Positions 1 through 9,080 are shown, numbered from the stretch's first letter. The stretch: 46,124 bases of DNA from JAWXTS01 sp044433305 (GCA_044433305.1 JAWXTS010000005.1:1-46124); one strand, 5' to 3'. Numbers and translations: made by a program. The notes: a model not told the origin generated them from the letters alone.

Positions 1-121
1 GTTAGATAATAATGTTTCGGTCTGTCCAAAACATAGAGCAAAGGTAGGGGCAGCCTAAACTGCGATCAAGTTCATACAGGTTCATTTCGCCTTTAAGCGT
101 GAGATAGTTAGCAAAAAGTTT

Positions 122-129
122 TACCTTTG
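122..129 (+). promoter_or_regulatory. Bacteroidota -7 box abutting the first gene
   Basis: TACCTTTG matches the TAnnTTTG -7 consensus of Bacteroidota. The triplet 20 bases upstream is GTG rather than TTG, so the -33 element is weak. The box ends only four bases before the ATG at 134, which places the expected transcript start at or next to the start codon. Confidence 0.5.
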
Positions 130-133
130 TATT

Positions 134-703
134 ATGAAATCATTGCAACCATATATCAAGAGTTTACTCGAGGCTGTCGAGCAGTACCACGCGCGCCCTA
201 TCCGCACGACGGTCGACTTCGAGGCGCTGAGCATCACTGTCGAGCAGCAGACCTCGGAGCGCATCTCGGCCTCGACCCTTAAGCGACTGTGGGGCTATGT
301 AAGTGACAAGCGCGAGCCTCGCCGATATACTCTCGATGTGCTATCTAAGTATATCGGGCGCAAGGATTTCGACACATTCTGCCAGTGGCTCGCGAGCCTG
401 AACCTGTCTGATTCTGACTTCTTTACGGCTAAGAGGATAGTCTCGACGGAGCTGGAGACTGGCGCTCGAATTGAGATCGGCTGGAAGCCTAATAGATATG
501 TCGTGTTGGAGTGTCTTGGCGATTGCCGATTCAGGATCGAGAGCGTCGAAAACTCAAAACTTGCCGTGGGCGACGAGTTCTCGGTGGCGACCTTTATGCT
601 TGGATATCCGTTCTATGCACCCTCGGTGGTGCGCGATGGGGTGCTTCTGTCTTCGTTTGTTGGTGGCAAGAGCGGAGGGTTAACTATTCTTTCAGTTTTG
701 TAA
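134..703 (+). CDS. HTH-like small protein paired with a Ser/Thr kinase
   Basis: This is a 189-residue cytoplasmic protein with no signal peptide or membrane segment. Residues about 1-90 are helical and carry the pattern ISASTLKRLWGY followed by RRYTLDVLSKYIG and KDFDTFC. From memory this pattern recurs at the N-terminus of many Bacteroidota regulatory and signalling proteins and looks like a helix-turn-helix fold. Residues about 95-189 look like a small beta-barrel domain. The stop is one base before the start of the kinase gene at 705, so the two are probably co-transcribed and translationally coupled. A role as DNA-binding partner or substrate of the kinase is inference. The start is fixed by the -7 box just upstream, and there is no other Met before the beta domain. 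Confidence 0.75.
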   Translation: MKSLQPYIKSLLEAVEQYHARPIRTTVDFEALSITVEQQTSERISASTLKRLWGYVSDKREPRRYTLDVLSKYIGRKDFDTFCQWLASLNLSDSDFFTAKRIVSTELETGARIEIGWKPNRYVVLECLGDCRFRIESVENSKLAVGDEFSVATFMLGYPFYAPSVVRDGVLLSSFVGGKSGGLTILSVL

Positions 704-704
704 T

Positions 705-2102
705 ATGAGCAGCTCAGAGTTCTTCGCCACACCTACGGCCTCTAACGGCTACTCGCGCTTTGAGCTACTGCGCGAGTCGGGGTTCAATGTGCTCTATTCT
801 GCTGAGCGCGAGAACAAAAGATTTGTCGTGAAGGCGCTTTCTGAGAGCTGTCGAGGAGATCTATTGTATGAGTCTATTTTGCGCAAGGAGTTCGAGATCG
901 GCTACTCGCTTGACCATCCAAATATTTGTAGGACAGTAAGTTTCGAGAGGTTCGAAGAGGTGGGCAACGCTATAGTTATGGAGTGGGTCGATGGGCGCAC
1001 GCTCGATAGGTATATCGCTGAAAAACAGCACACCACCCAGCAACTACAGCGCATAATCGAGCAGCTCTGTGACGCGCTAGCCTACGCCCACAAACGCCAA
1101 ACAATACACCGCGACCTAAAGCCCCAGAATATCATCATCACCCATAATGGTGACAACGTCAAGTTGCTCGATTTTGGCTTGTCGGATACCGATTCGCATA
1201 CCGTTCTCAAAGAGCCAGCAGGCTCGCGAAAGTACGCCTCGCCCGAGCTATTGAGGGGAGACAAGATCGACTCTCGGTCGGATATTTACTCGCTTGGCGT
1301 GATAATAAATGAGCTTTTCGAGGGGCAGCGCACAGCAAAAATATCGAAGATAGTAACCCGTGCCACGGCCTACTATCCCAACTCTCGCTACTCTGATTCG
1401 CAGGCGGTTGCCTCGGCATTGCGAGAGGGCAAAATAAAGTTCGTCTACCCCTTGTTGGCGCTTATTTTGGTCGCGATTGGCTACCTATTCTACACGATGA
1501 ACCGCGCCACAGAATCGCTAATCCCATCGGCAGAAACTGACGGCGTCACCATCGAGGAGTTCGAACGCAGGCAGGCTCTCGCTAGTGATTTCTATCGAGA
1601 GATCAACAGCAGCTACCTCTCGTTGATGAACGACAGCATATATAAAATGAATTGCGCTACTCCCGAAATGCCTGATTTTAAAGAATTAAGCAACAGGCAA
1701 TTAGCGCGCTATGAAATAGTGCTTGATTCGATGCTGGGTGAGATAAAAGTCTCGTCATTGTACCTCAACGCAAGGCGAGGCATCAACTCGCACAACAGCG
1801 AGCTATTCACAATAATGCGCAACTCATTCCCTGCAATGTTCTGGATCAACACCGAAAATCTCTACCGCGCAGCGACCGATCCACTTGCCGATTCGCTCCA
1901 CCGCCTACCTGCCCCGATGCTCGCATCAAACTACTCAGAGCTAAGTTTTGCAGAGCAACAAGCAGAGGATGAGCGTTACCAAAAGGCTGTGCAGGAGCAC
2001 AAAAAATCGACCATTAAGGTTTGGGCAGAGGCCTATCGCGTCCGCCACAACCTCGCGCCCCTTCCGGCCGAGCTATTAGAATATTACGATTCGGGGGAGT
2101 AG
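705..2102 (+). CDS. Membrane-anchored eukaryotic-type Ser/Thr protein kinase
   Basis: A Hanks-type kinase domain covers residues about 18-240. The candidate ATP lysine is K43, the catalytic loop is HRDLKPQN (135-142), the metal-binding DFG lies at 156-158 and the activation segment ends in ASPE (178-181). The glycine-rich loop is poor (RESGFNVLYSAE), as in some divergent but active kinases. One transmembrane helix lies at about 246-264, leaving roughly 200 residues outside the membrane. That region is helical with no recognised sensor domain. The gene follows the 189-residue gene by one base. Many TCG and CGC codons set this pair apart from the AT-rich gene that follows. An FHA (phosphothreonine-binding) protein is encoded 7 kb downstream and could read its signal, but that is inference. 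Confidence 0.9.
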   Translation: MSSSEFFATPTASNGYSRFELLRESGFNVLYSAERENKRFVVKALSESCRGDLLYESILRKEFEIGYSLDHPNICRTVSFERFEEVGNAIVMEWVDGRTLDRYIAEKQHTTQQLQRIIEQLCDALAYAHKRQTIHRDLKPQNIIITHNGDNVKLLDFGLSDTDSHTVLKEPAGSRKYASPELLRGDKIDSRSDIYSLGVIINELFEGQRTAKISKIVTRATAYYPNSRYSDSQAVASALREGKIKFVYPLLALILVAIGYLFYTMNRATESLIPSAETDGVTIEEFERRQALASDFYREINSSYLSLMNDSIYKMNCATPEMPDFKELSNRQLARYEIVLDSMLGEIKVSSLYLNARRGINSHNSELFTIMRNSFPAMFWINTENLYRAATDPLADSLHRLPAPMLASNYSELSFAEQQAEDERYQKAVQEHKKSTIKVWAEAYRVRHNLAPLPAELLEYYDSGE

Positions 2103-2150
2103 TCGTAAAAAGACGAACCGAGCGATTCTTACAGAATAACTACTATCTTT

Positions 2151-2181
2151 TTGTAGTATGTCTTTAGATGTTATATATTTG
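2151..2181 (+). promoter_or_regulatory. Promoter of the SIR2 gene
   Basis: TTG (2151-2153, inside a TTTTTG run), a 20-base spacer and TATATTTG (2174-2181) match the Bacteroidota -33/-7 consensus. The expected transcript start is near 2186, about 25 bases before the ATG at 2211. The SIR2 gene therefore has its own promoter and need not depend on the kinase transcript. Confidence 0.7.
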
Positions 2182-2210
2182 TATATAAGCATCCTTAACA
2201 TAAATCTATT

Positions 2211-5200
2211 ATGATTGATTATAAGGATTCGATTCTAGAATTAGTTAAACGTTACGAGAATGGCGAGGTTTCGGCATTTATTGGAGCTGGGTTCTCGAAA
2301 AATATATTTAAAGAATTTCCTTCTTGGAAAGAATTGCTTTATGATATGATTCTCGAACTTTTTCGTTATGAGATAGAGACAGATCTTAAACTGTCAATAC
2401 ATCAAAAGTTGCCTAAAGTTTCAAAAGACGAATATTATAGCACAAAAGTAGACGAGATAATAGAGAGAGAAGGCTACCTAAATATTGTCTCTAAATATGT
2501 AGAAAAGAGAGGTATTAGAGAGTCTCTTGAAAGTTATATAGAGGAAAGGATTCCTCGTATTAGCGCTAATGGATCTATCATTTCTTTCAAAGGTAATGAA
2601 TACGATTTGTCAGACTCAGACATTAATGTTCATGCTAAGCTATTAGAAGGCAATTTTGACAAGATATACACTACAAATTATGATAAAATTCTTGAGGCAA
2701 CTGCAACCCGATTGGGTAAGGAGTTTAAAGTAGTCACTAAAGCTCAAGACTTGTCGATGCAAAAATTAGAACCTGCTATTATAAAACTACATGGAGACCT
2801 ATGTGATGGTGCAGATGATCCGTTTTGCTTCGATGGAAATATTCATCATAGATATATTATCTCGCGTGAGGACTATGAAAATTATCCTAAAGAGCACGAA
2901 GCATTTACGCAATTGATGAGAATATCTTTGTTACAGGGTACATTTTGTATGTTTGGATTCTCTGGTGACGATCCGAACTTTAAAGCGTGGACAGAATGGG
3001 TGCGAGATATATTGGAAGTTCAGGGCAAAGAAAATGAAGTGGAACGAACAAAAATATATTTGATAAGCGTAGAAAATCATACGATAAAAAAAGATAAGCT
3101 TTTATTCTACACCAACCATAACATTCAATGCATTCCACTTAAAGACCCTAAGGTTAAAGAGATTATAGGGTGTGAGAGCAATGACGAGCGGACGTTGGTG
3201 GCATCTTTTTTTGATTATTTGAGAAATCACAATGGGGGTATTGATAGGTCAAACGAGTATATCTCACTTTGGAGAGAGTTACATTCTATTATTGGCAATA
3301 AAGAGCTTAGCAATGAAGCAAGGGGTAAGGTTGAGGAACTTACAGATAGAATCAATCAGCTTCAAGATTATTCGTCTATATTACGCACGCATAATCAAGA
3401 CAGTGTTTTATTTGATCTTATTAGAAAACAGAGTATATCTTCTGTAGAAGCTAATTTGGCTGTTATCGCATTGGAAGATACAATGTATATGCTTGAAAAT
3501 TGCTTGAATTTATCAGAGAAAATAGAAGTAGTAGGGCTGTCCAACGAGTATATGCAGCGCCTAAATTTCATCAAAGAACGACAAATAACACTTACTAGGC
3601 CACAAACAAAGTTAGAGACTATAGGTAATGATCGTTATATATATGAAGATATTATACGAACAGCATTTAGTCTGGATTTTAAGCTACTACGAGAAAAAGT
3701 AGAATTATGGAAACCGCAGGGTATATATGTTGTAAAACGTGCTGTGCTGCTTGCAATGTATGATAAAGAGACATCAAAGAGTACCCTATTGCGATATATT
3801 GACAATGAAAATGACTCGGCAAAAAGGTATTATGCGACACAACTCCTTAACTTTGTTGGAGGGGGATATGGTCAAAAGCAATATTCAACGAAGAAATATG
3901 AAAATCAGAGTCTCTTAAGTCTATTGAAGCAACGTGATGGATTCGTCAACTTTATTAAGGCTAGCGAACAGAAAGTTCGCGAATATGGTAACGAGAAGAT
4001 TGTTTATCATATGGGAGATCCTAGGATATATGACGCGAAAAGATCTTTACAGTTTCTTCAATTTACAATAGAGCGTACTGTGATGCTGAATTTCGGTTAT
4101 TGGCATCTAACAAATGACACTCAATGGTATGTTGTGCTTAAAAATTTGTATGAGGCATACCCGTATCCGATGTTATATTACAGCTTGCTATGCAATGACG
4201 ATAGTACATTAGCTCGTATTGGTCAAGATTTTGCATACTCAGACAAACTCCATAAAGAGACCTTACCTGATATATTAAAACGTATATTAGCAATTATAGT
4301 CAATAATGATGCTCCCTCTACTATCGTGAAAAGGGCTTATATTATTGCCACAGAGTTATTCGTATCGGTGAATGCGGAGCTGTGGAATGATGATTTTATG
4401 ACGATATGGAGATCGTTGATTTTGCCCAATTATTCAGATAGATATGCACATAGGGTTGAACATAAATTTGCGTGTCGTGCATTCCCATTTTTAACATCTG
4501 CACATAGTGTAAATACTATCGTTATTGATCTTCTGGAAAGATCTAAAGTTAGTAAAGATGCCACCATCGACTATCTCTATCACTTGTCAGTAAATCAAGA
4601 TAATTGCATCGTTGACGACCCATTAAAAATGGCTATCAGCACGTTTATATCCAATATTGATAGTGGGGATGATATAATTATCGCAGGGAATATATATTAT
4701 ATATTGAGCGACGAAGAAAAGCTCTTAGTGAAGAATAAGTTAATCGCAATGCTTAATAATAGTGTGAGATTCTCAGTCAATGCAATCAATTCATCCTCGT
4801 ACTTCGCAGCTAAAAGAGCTGAAGTTAAATTATTAAAGCAAGCAATATTAGACAGTCAACGATTATGGGATAATGGACTTCGTGAGTCATCTGCTTCTCC
4901 GTGCAACTATATTAGGTTATCGTCATTGAATAAAGATATTAGGTGGACTCGCCAAGAAATAAAGGAAATATACTTAAAGCTAAACAAAAGCCTTAAGGAG
5001 CTAAAAGGCAGTCATTTTTTTAATGATCGGGGGCAAATGCTTAATATAATGGAGTATGATGATTTATTAATTGAAATGTCAAGATTCCTTAACAAATATA
5101 AATCTCAACTATCTAGAAGAAAAGATTACGAGAATACATGTGAATTAGTTAGTGTAAGCTTTGCAAAATTATGCGATTTTACCCATATAAATGATGCTCT

Positions 5201-5594
5201 CATATCAAATGACTCTAGTAAGATGAATTCCGCTCTTGGTGAATTATATCGCGAAGTTAAGATTTCTGGAATAGACAAACACGAACTAAGTATTAGCATC
5301 TTGATTGATAGGGTATTATTGAAGAACAAAACGGGACTCAATAACTGTTTAGATATTTTATCCTACTTTGTATCAGAGCACTACAACACAGAGAATGCCT
5401 CAAATGTTTTTATTTCGAAACTAAAACTTATACTAGATTCATACACCTTAGATACCTTGCAGCATTTAGAACTGGATGTTCCTAAGAATGCGAAACGTCT
5501 ATTGAAAATATATAATACACTGGAAACAATATGTGGTTTCTATTCTGATTATTGGCATTCTTTGCAAGAGGCAAAACGCTTTAATAATTTATAA
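2211..5594 (+). CDS. SIR2-domain protein, probable anti-phage NADase
   Basis: This is a 1127-residue protein. Residues about 1-330 form a SIR2-like NAD-binding domain with GAGFS (25-29), TTNYD (154-158), KLHGD (192-196) and GFSGDDPNF (249-257). N156 and H194 are the expected catalytic pair. In bacterial defence proteins of this type (ThsA, DSR1, DSR2, SIR2-linked argonautes) the domain degrades NAD+ on phage sensing and stops growth. Residues about 340-1127 are long and mostly helical without a motif I recognise, comparable in layout to the sensor half of DSR proteins. There is no membrane segment. The gene is visibly more AT-rich than its neighbours, as expected for a recently acquired defence gene. 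SIR2 domain call is firm; NADase activity and defence are inferred from family precedent. Confidence 0.85.
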   Translation: MIDYKDSILELVKRYENGEVSAFIGAGFSKNIFKEFPSWKELLYDMILELFRYEIETDLKLSIHQKLPKVSKDEYYSTKVDEIIEREGYLNIVSKYVEKRGIRESLESYIEERIPRISANGSIISFKGNEYDLSDSDINVHAKLLEGNFDKIYTTNYDKILEATATRLGKEFKVVTKAQDLSMQKLEPAIIKLHGDLCDGADDPFCFDGNIHHRYIISREDYENYPKEHEAFTQLMRISLLQGTFCMFGFSGDDPNFKAWTEWVRDILEVQGKENEVERTKIYLISVENHTIKKDKLLFYTNHNIQCIPLKDPKVKEIIGCESNDERTLVASFFDYLRNHNGGIDRSNEYISLWRELHSIIGNKELSNEARGKVEELTDRINQLQDYSSILRTHNQDSVLFDLIRKQSISSVEANLAVIALEDTMYMLENCLNLSEKIEVVGLSNEYMQRLNFIKERQITLTRPQTKLETIGNDRYIYEDIIRTAFSLDFKLLREKVELWKPQGIYVVKRAVLLAMYDKETSKSTLLRYIDNENDSAKRYYATQLLNFVGGGYGQKQYSTKKYENQSLLSLLKQRDGFVNFIKASEQKVREYGNEKIVYHMGDPRIYDAKRSLQFLQFTIERTVMLNFGYWHLTNDTQWYVVLKNLYEAYPYPMLYYSLLCNDDSTLARIGQDFAYSDKLHKETLPDILKRILAIIVNNDAPSTIVKRAYIIATELFVSVNAELWNDDFMTIWRSLILPNYSDRYAHRVEHKFACRAFPFLTSAHSVNTIVIDLLERSKVSKDATIDYLYHLSVNQDNCIVDDPLKMAISTFISNIDSGDDIIIAGNIYYILSDEEKLLVKNKLIAMLNNSVRFSVNAINSSSYFAAKRAEVKLLKQAILDSQRLWDNGLRESSASPCNYIRLSSLNKDIRWTRQEIKEIYLKLNKSLKELKGSHFFNDRGQMLNIMEYDDLLIEMSRFLNKYKSQLSRRKDYENTCELVSVSFAKLCDFTHINDALISNDSSKMNSALGELYREVKISGIDKHELSISILIDRVLLKNKTGLNNCLDILSYFVSEHYNTENASNVFISKLKLILDSYTLDTLQHLELDVPKNAKRLLKIYNTLETICGFYSDYWHSLQEAKRFNNL

Positions 5595-5684
5595 AGACCT
5601 TTTGATATTGGCTACTTCCACAATGAATCTTCGATGCAGATGACTCTATTGCACACGTCTGTCAAAATAAAACTTAAAATTGAG

Positions 5685-5715
5685 TTGCGCGTGTTGAAAA
5701 AAGCTCTTATATTTG
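5685..5715 (+). promoter_or_regulatory. Promoter of an ORF-less transcription unit
   Basis: TTG (5685-5687), exactly 20 bases, then TATATTTG (5708-5715) fit the Bacteroidota consensus as well as any promoter in this window. No gene starts soon after it. The next event downstream is a strong terminator at 5869-5904. Confidence 0.6.
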
Positions 5716-5719
5716 TGAT

Positions 5720-5904
5720 GATAATATGCTTTTCGGCACAGAATTAATGCAGTAAAATAACGCAGATTCATCGGTGCTAGAGTGTGGCTCTTTAGATTCT
5801 AAGAAATCTTTAATGTCTTGACCTTCAAGAATTAACAGTGTATGATATAATCCCAGCTGGATCACGGGAAAGGAGTAATCTTGATAAAGGTTGCTCCTTT
5901 TTTT
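5720..5904 (+). ncRNA. Candidate small RNA of about 185 nt
   Basis: The unit is defined by the promoter at 5685-5715 and the terminator at 5869-5904. The only early ATG (5727) opens a nine-codon frame, so coding is unlikely. Internal structure is visible. An 11-bp hairpin with one bulged G pairs 5810-5821 with 5825-5835 (loop CCT). A short stem AGATT/AATCT lies just upstream, and a TCCC/GGGA pairing precedes the terminator. The 5' and 3' ends do not pair, so it does not look like 6S RNA, and I recognise no other RNA family. It sits between the SIR2 gene and the secreted repeat protein. An alternative is that it is part of the SIR2 3' untranslated region. Transcript start is estimated. Confidence 0.45.
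5869..5904 (+). terminator. Intrinsic terminator
   Basis: A 12-bp stem pairs AAAGGAGTAATC (5869-5880) with GGTTGCTCCTTT (5889-5900), with two G-T pairs and loop TTGATAAA. It runs into a T tract (5898-5904). The orientation serves + strand transcripts, that is the candidate small RNA and any read-through from the SIR2 gene 275 bases upstream. Confidence 0.8.
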
Positions 5905-6036
5905 GTGGGGTGCGGGGAAGGTGTTGTGGTTCTGGTAAGGTGGGGTTGTGCTTGTGTGGCTGTGAAGTGAGGGTAGGATGTGGTGTTCCTTTTGTTCTGC
6001 TTGTATTTCTATATAGAGCAAAAGTTTAATACGTGA
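5905..6036. other. G/T-skewed spacer without a gene
   Basis: Between the terminator and the next promoter the + strand of 5905-5990 is made almost entirely of G and T with several GGGG runs. No convincing ORF is present on either strand. The minus-strand frame open through this stretch translates to a low-complexity His, Ser and Pro-rich sequence. Confidence 0.5.
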
Positions 6037-6068
6037 TTTGGTTTGTTTAAAATAATATATTATGTTTG
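6037..6068 (+). promoter_or_regulatory. Promoter of the NPCBM-repeat gene
   Basis: TTTG (6037-6040), a 20-base spacer and TATGTTTG (6061-6068) match the Bacteroidota consensus. The expected start near 6074 gives a leader of about 130 nt before the ATG at 6207. Confidence 0.7.
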
Positions 6069-6206
6069 TGGTATAGTGGCAGTTAACAGACATAAAGTTT
6101 AGGCTTAATTGTAATGGCCATGCTCTATGTGTAGTCTGCACGGCAAGGGGAACTGGTAAAGTAGAGATAAAAATAGAATTTGTTAATCTAAATAATACCT
6201 CAGCGC

Positions 6207-9029
6207 ATGAAATATTTCCTTACTATCTTATTGTCTATTTTGAGCATAGGTGTAAATAATCTACGTGCTCAAAACACCTATCTCGTAGATAGCCATACCC
6301 CCATTGATTCATATCGATATACCGCCTATAAATCAACATCCTCACAGAGAATAGCCATGAGTGGAGGCCTTGAGTGGCGTGGTGGTTTTACCCTTTACTG
6401 TACGGTAGGCCCTTATCGTGCAGGCTATGCAACATTCGATCTTGGCGGAGGATACGATAAGCTGCTGTTTGTGCTTGGAACCGAGAACTATGGACGTGGG
6501 GCGGGCGGTTCGGGAATCGCTGTCGACCCAAGTCTAGTTACCGTTCATGCTGATGGGCGTAAGATACTCGACAATAAGGTGTATCCATATGGCATTCCGG
6601 AGCGTATCGAGCTTGATGTTAATGGGGTGAAGGAACTGAAGTTTTCAATTATTCAGGGCGATGGGTATATCGCCATTGGTGAGGCAACTCTTTGGCGTGC
6701 AGGGCAAAACCCAGTCGAAACGGGTAATATAATTACGTCGACCCCAAAAACCGTAGAGCTTGTAAAAGATATTCAGCCCTACTTCAAGAATCGTCATTTT
6801 GAGAGTGTGTCGCCATCGTCTAACCAAAAGAGCCTTAAAATCAACACTCGTGAGTATGAGTATGGTTTTACTGTTGATATGGCAATGGCTGTTATAGGTG
6901 ATAACCCTGGTTGGGCATATTTCAATCTGCGTAAGCAATACTCGAAGCTGAGCTTTGTGGTTGGCCCTGTCGACAATGCAAACAATGCAGGCTCGGGCTG
7001 GTTGATGGTGCAGGCCGATGGAAAAACTATTTACGAACTAGAGACCTCTTATGATGATATTGCGCAGGTGGTGACTTTGGATGTGACTGGATGCGAGATG
7101 TTGACGTTCTATACCGAGCAAGAGAATCTGTCCTCTCGTCTGGGTCTAGCGCAGATTATGGCTTATCCCGAAGGTGTGGTGGTAGAAGACTCTGGAGCGA
7201 TTGTAGATAGCCGACTAACGCAGCTGCCCGACGCGTGTAAGCTGATCTCTAATATTCCACCATATGCTACTGGATCGCTAATTGATCAGCAGATATTCGA
7301 CGGTTCATCGGACCATATTACTTTCTCTATGGGGGGACGGCAGTTTAGCGAGGGGATCGTACTTTTTGAAAAAGCAAATCTTGCTAATAGTAACACCTCG
7401 TCATACGCTATCTTTGATCTGGCAGGCGAGTTTGACTATATCAGCTTTACGGCAGGTTATATTGGTAAGAGTGGCGCAATGACCAACGATAAGTTACGCC
7501 TGTTTGCCGATGACGAGATGATTTTTGAAATACCACTCATTGCCACATATCCTAATCAAGACTATGTCGTGCCGCTAAATAAATGCCATAAATTGCGTAT
7601 CGAAAATATAGGATCATCAAATCTTGATGTGGGTGCTTTCGGAGTGGGTGATCTGGTTGTGTATCGTGGCGAGGTTGTAACAAACAGCCTCTTCCCTCGA
7701 ACTATTCCCGATTGTCCCGATGAAATTGATTTGATAGATCTGGGTGCGCCATATATACATTATGTTAGTCCGATGAAGGATGACAAGGACAAGATTTTCT
7801 ACGATGGCTCAACCATAAGAGAGTATTTTGACCTTGGCGGAGAGCGCATATACAAAGGCTTTATGCTACAAACAAGCGTCCATTTCTCGCTCGATTTCGG
7901 TGTTTTCTACAATGAAGACGAGCCAGCAGGAGGATCGCAGGGTGCTGCTGCTGGAGCTATCGGAGGCATGGCGGTCGGCTCAGCCTTTGTTGCTGGCGGC
8001 GTTGCAGTTGGTGGAGCGGTTGTCGGGAGTACTTTGATTGGTGCTGCGGCGTTGTTGATGCTTGCCGCGGGAGGTACGGCAATGGAAAGCTCTGTTGCTG
8101 CATTTAACACCTATGGGCAGTATAATAGTGTCACCTTCACTGTAGCGTGTTGCAACCCTTATAACCATAATAGCCCTGACTCTTATAAGGAGACCCTGCT
8201 GATTGGTGCAGATCAGAAAGAGGTGGCGAAGATTGCTATCTATGAAACTATGGAGCCGCAGACCATAACCGTTCCTATTGATGGTTGCGAGCAGCTGTTG
8301 TTCATGTTGGTAAATACAGGTGAGTGGTCGGGACAATATATCTTCTACGATATCAAGCTCTCGAAGCAAACTTCGACACTTGAATTGCCTAAAGATGCAC
8401 GACTATCTCAGGCTATTATTTCTGAGCCGTTGTGGAGTCAGAAGCAGGTGTCAAATCAATGGGAGCGTCCTTCTAATAGTGGGGGGGCTACAGTTGATGC
8501 CTACCTGTTAGGTGTGTCGAATGCTTATAGTAGAACTTTGGAGTTAATGAAGAGCGTAGAACCCGATTACGAGATACACACCTACTACCTTGAGACTTCG
8601 GCAGGACAAATGTGTAAAGCGGTGAACTTGCAAGCTCTCAAAGGCGATAATATACCCTCATTCATAAATCAAGCGACCTATTGCCAGCGTGAGCTAGAGA
8701 GTCTCCAAGAGCTAAAATCGACGCTAACAAATCTATCTATATCGCAGGCAAATGCAATGTTGGGTTTACCCGAACTAGGTTTTAAGGCCATCTCTTATGG
8801 AAAGATAGTTAGGGCTGCGAATAGGGTTGTGTCTGAGTGCAGCAAGCTGGTTGGTTTAATGATAGACGAAAAGAATGCAGAAACTGCTTTTTTGAGTCGG
8901 CTCCTTAATAATGCCATAGATATAGACGGAAAGCAAAGTAGTGATAAAACGATCTTTTCGCCTCTTTCTGGCGGAGAAGTTCCACCAAGCGACATGCTGC
9001 AACTGGTAGAGAATTTTGATGCGAAGTAG
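6207..9029 (+). CDS. Secreted protein with four NPCBM-like repeats and a Gly/Ala-rich insertion
   Basis: This is a 940-residue exported protein. A signal peptide (MKYFLTILLSILSIGVNNLRAQ) ends near residue 22. Four copies of a beta-rich unit of about 140 residues follow at about 24-165, 175-325, 340-485 and 505-735. Each runs F-x-L-x-G-x-Y-D-x-L-x-F, then a substrate-like DG turn, then V-x-L-D-V-x-G-C-x-x-L, the layout of NPCBM carbohydrate-binding domains. The fourth copy is split by a Gly/Ala/Val-rich hydrophobic stretch at about 575-628 with repeated small-xxx-small spacing, resembling a glycine zipper membrane hairpin. Residues about 750-940 are helical. No catalytic domain is seen. It has its own promoter, and the FHA gene follows with a separate promoter. 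Binding of glycans and membrane insertion are inferred. The exact function is unknown. Confidence 0.75.
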   Translation: MKYFLTILLSILSIGVNNLRAQNTYLVDSHTPIDSYRYTAYKSTSSQRIAMSGGLEWRGGFTLYCTVGPYRAGYATFDLGGGYDKLLFVLGTENYGRGAGGSGIAVDPSLVTVHADGRKILDNKVYPYGIPERIELDVNGVKELKFSIIQGDGYIAIGEATLWRAGQNPVETGNIITSTPKTVELVKDIQPYFKNRHFESVSPSSNQKSLKINTREYEYGFTVDMAMAVIGDNPGWAYFNLRKQYSKLSFVVGPVDNANNAGSGWLMVQADGKTIYELETSYDDIAQVVTLDVTGCEMLTFYTEQENLSSRLGLAQIMAYPEGVVVEDSGAIVDSRLTQLPDACKLISNIPPYATGSLIDQQIFDGSSDHITFSMGGRQFSEGIVLFEKANLANSNTSSYAIFDLAGEFDYISFTAGYIGKSGAMTNDKLRLFADDEMIFEIPLIATYPNQDYVVPLNKCHKLRIENIGSSNLDVGAFGVGDLVVYRGEVVTNSLFPRTIPDCPDEIDLIDLGAPYIHYVSPMKDDKDKIFYDGSTIREYFDLGGERIYKGFMLQTSVHFSLDFGVFYNEDEPAGGSQGAAAGAIGGMAVGSAFVAGGVAVGGAVVGSTLIGAAALLMLAAGGTAMESSVAAFNTYGQYNSVTFTVACCNPYNHNSPDSYKETLLIGADQKEVAKIAIYETMEPQTITVPIDGCEQLLFMLVNTGEWSGQYIFYDIKLSKQTSTLELPKDARLSQAIISEPLWSQKQVSNQWERPSNSGGATVDAYLLGVSNAYSRTLELMKSVEPDYEIHTYYLETSAGQMCKAVNLQALKGDNIPSFINQATYCQRELESLQELKSTLTNLSISQANAMLGLPELGFKAISYGKIVRAANRVVSECSKLVGLMIDEKNAETAFLSRLLNNAIDIDGKQSSDKTIFSPLSGGEVPPSDMLQLVENFDAK

Positions 9030-9049
9030 TCTTTATCTGGTGTGATAAG

Positions 9050-9080
9050 TTGTAAGAATATATTATTTTTATTAAATTTG
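9050..9080 (+). promoter_or_regulatory. Promoter of the FHA gene
   Basis: TTG (9050-9052), 20 bases, then TAAATTTG (9073-9080). The expected start near 9085 lies about 60 bases before the ATG at 9146. Confidence 0.65.

Noticed and set aside
5851..5866. Resemblance of GCTGGATCAC to the 3' end of 16S rRNA
   Set aside because: Only about ten bases match, the anti-Shine-Dalgarno part is absent and nothing upstream resembles rRNA.
5707..6141. Minus-strand ORF of 144 codons
   Set aside because: Its N-terminal two thirds is low-complexity His/Ser/Pro-rich sequence from a G/T-skewed region, it lies over two + strand promoters and a terminator, and no family is recognisable. The last 50 codons look more protein-like, so a decayed remnant cannot be excluded.
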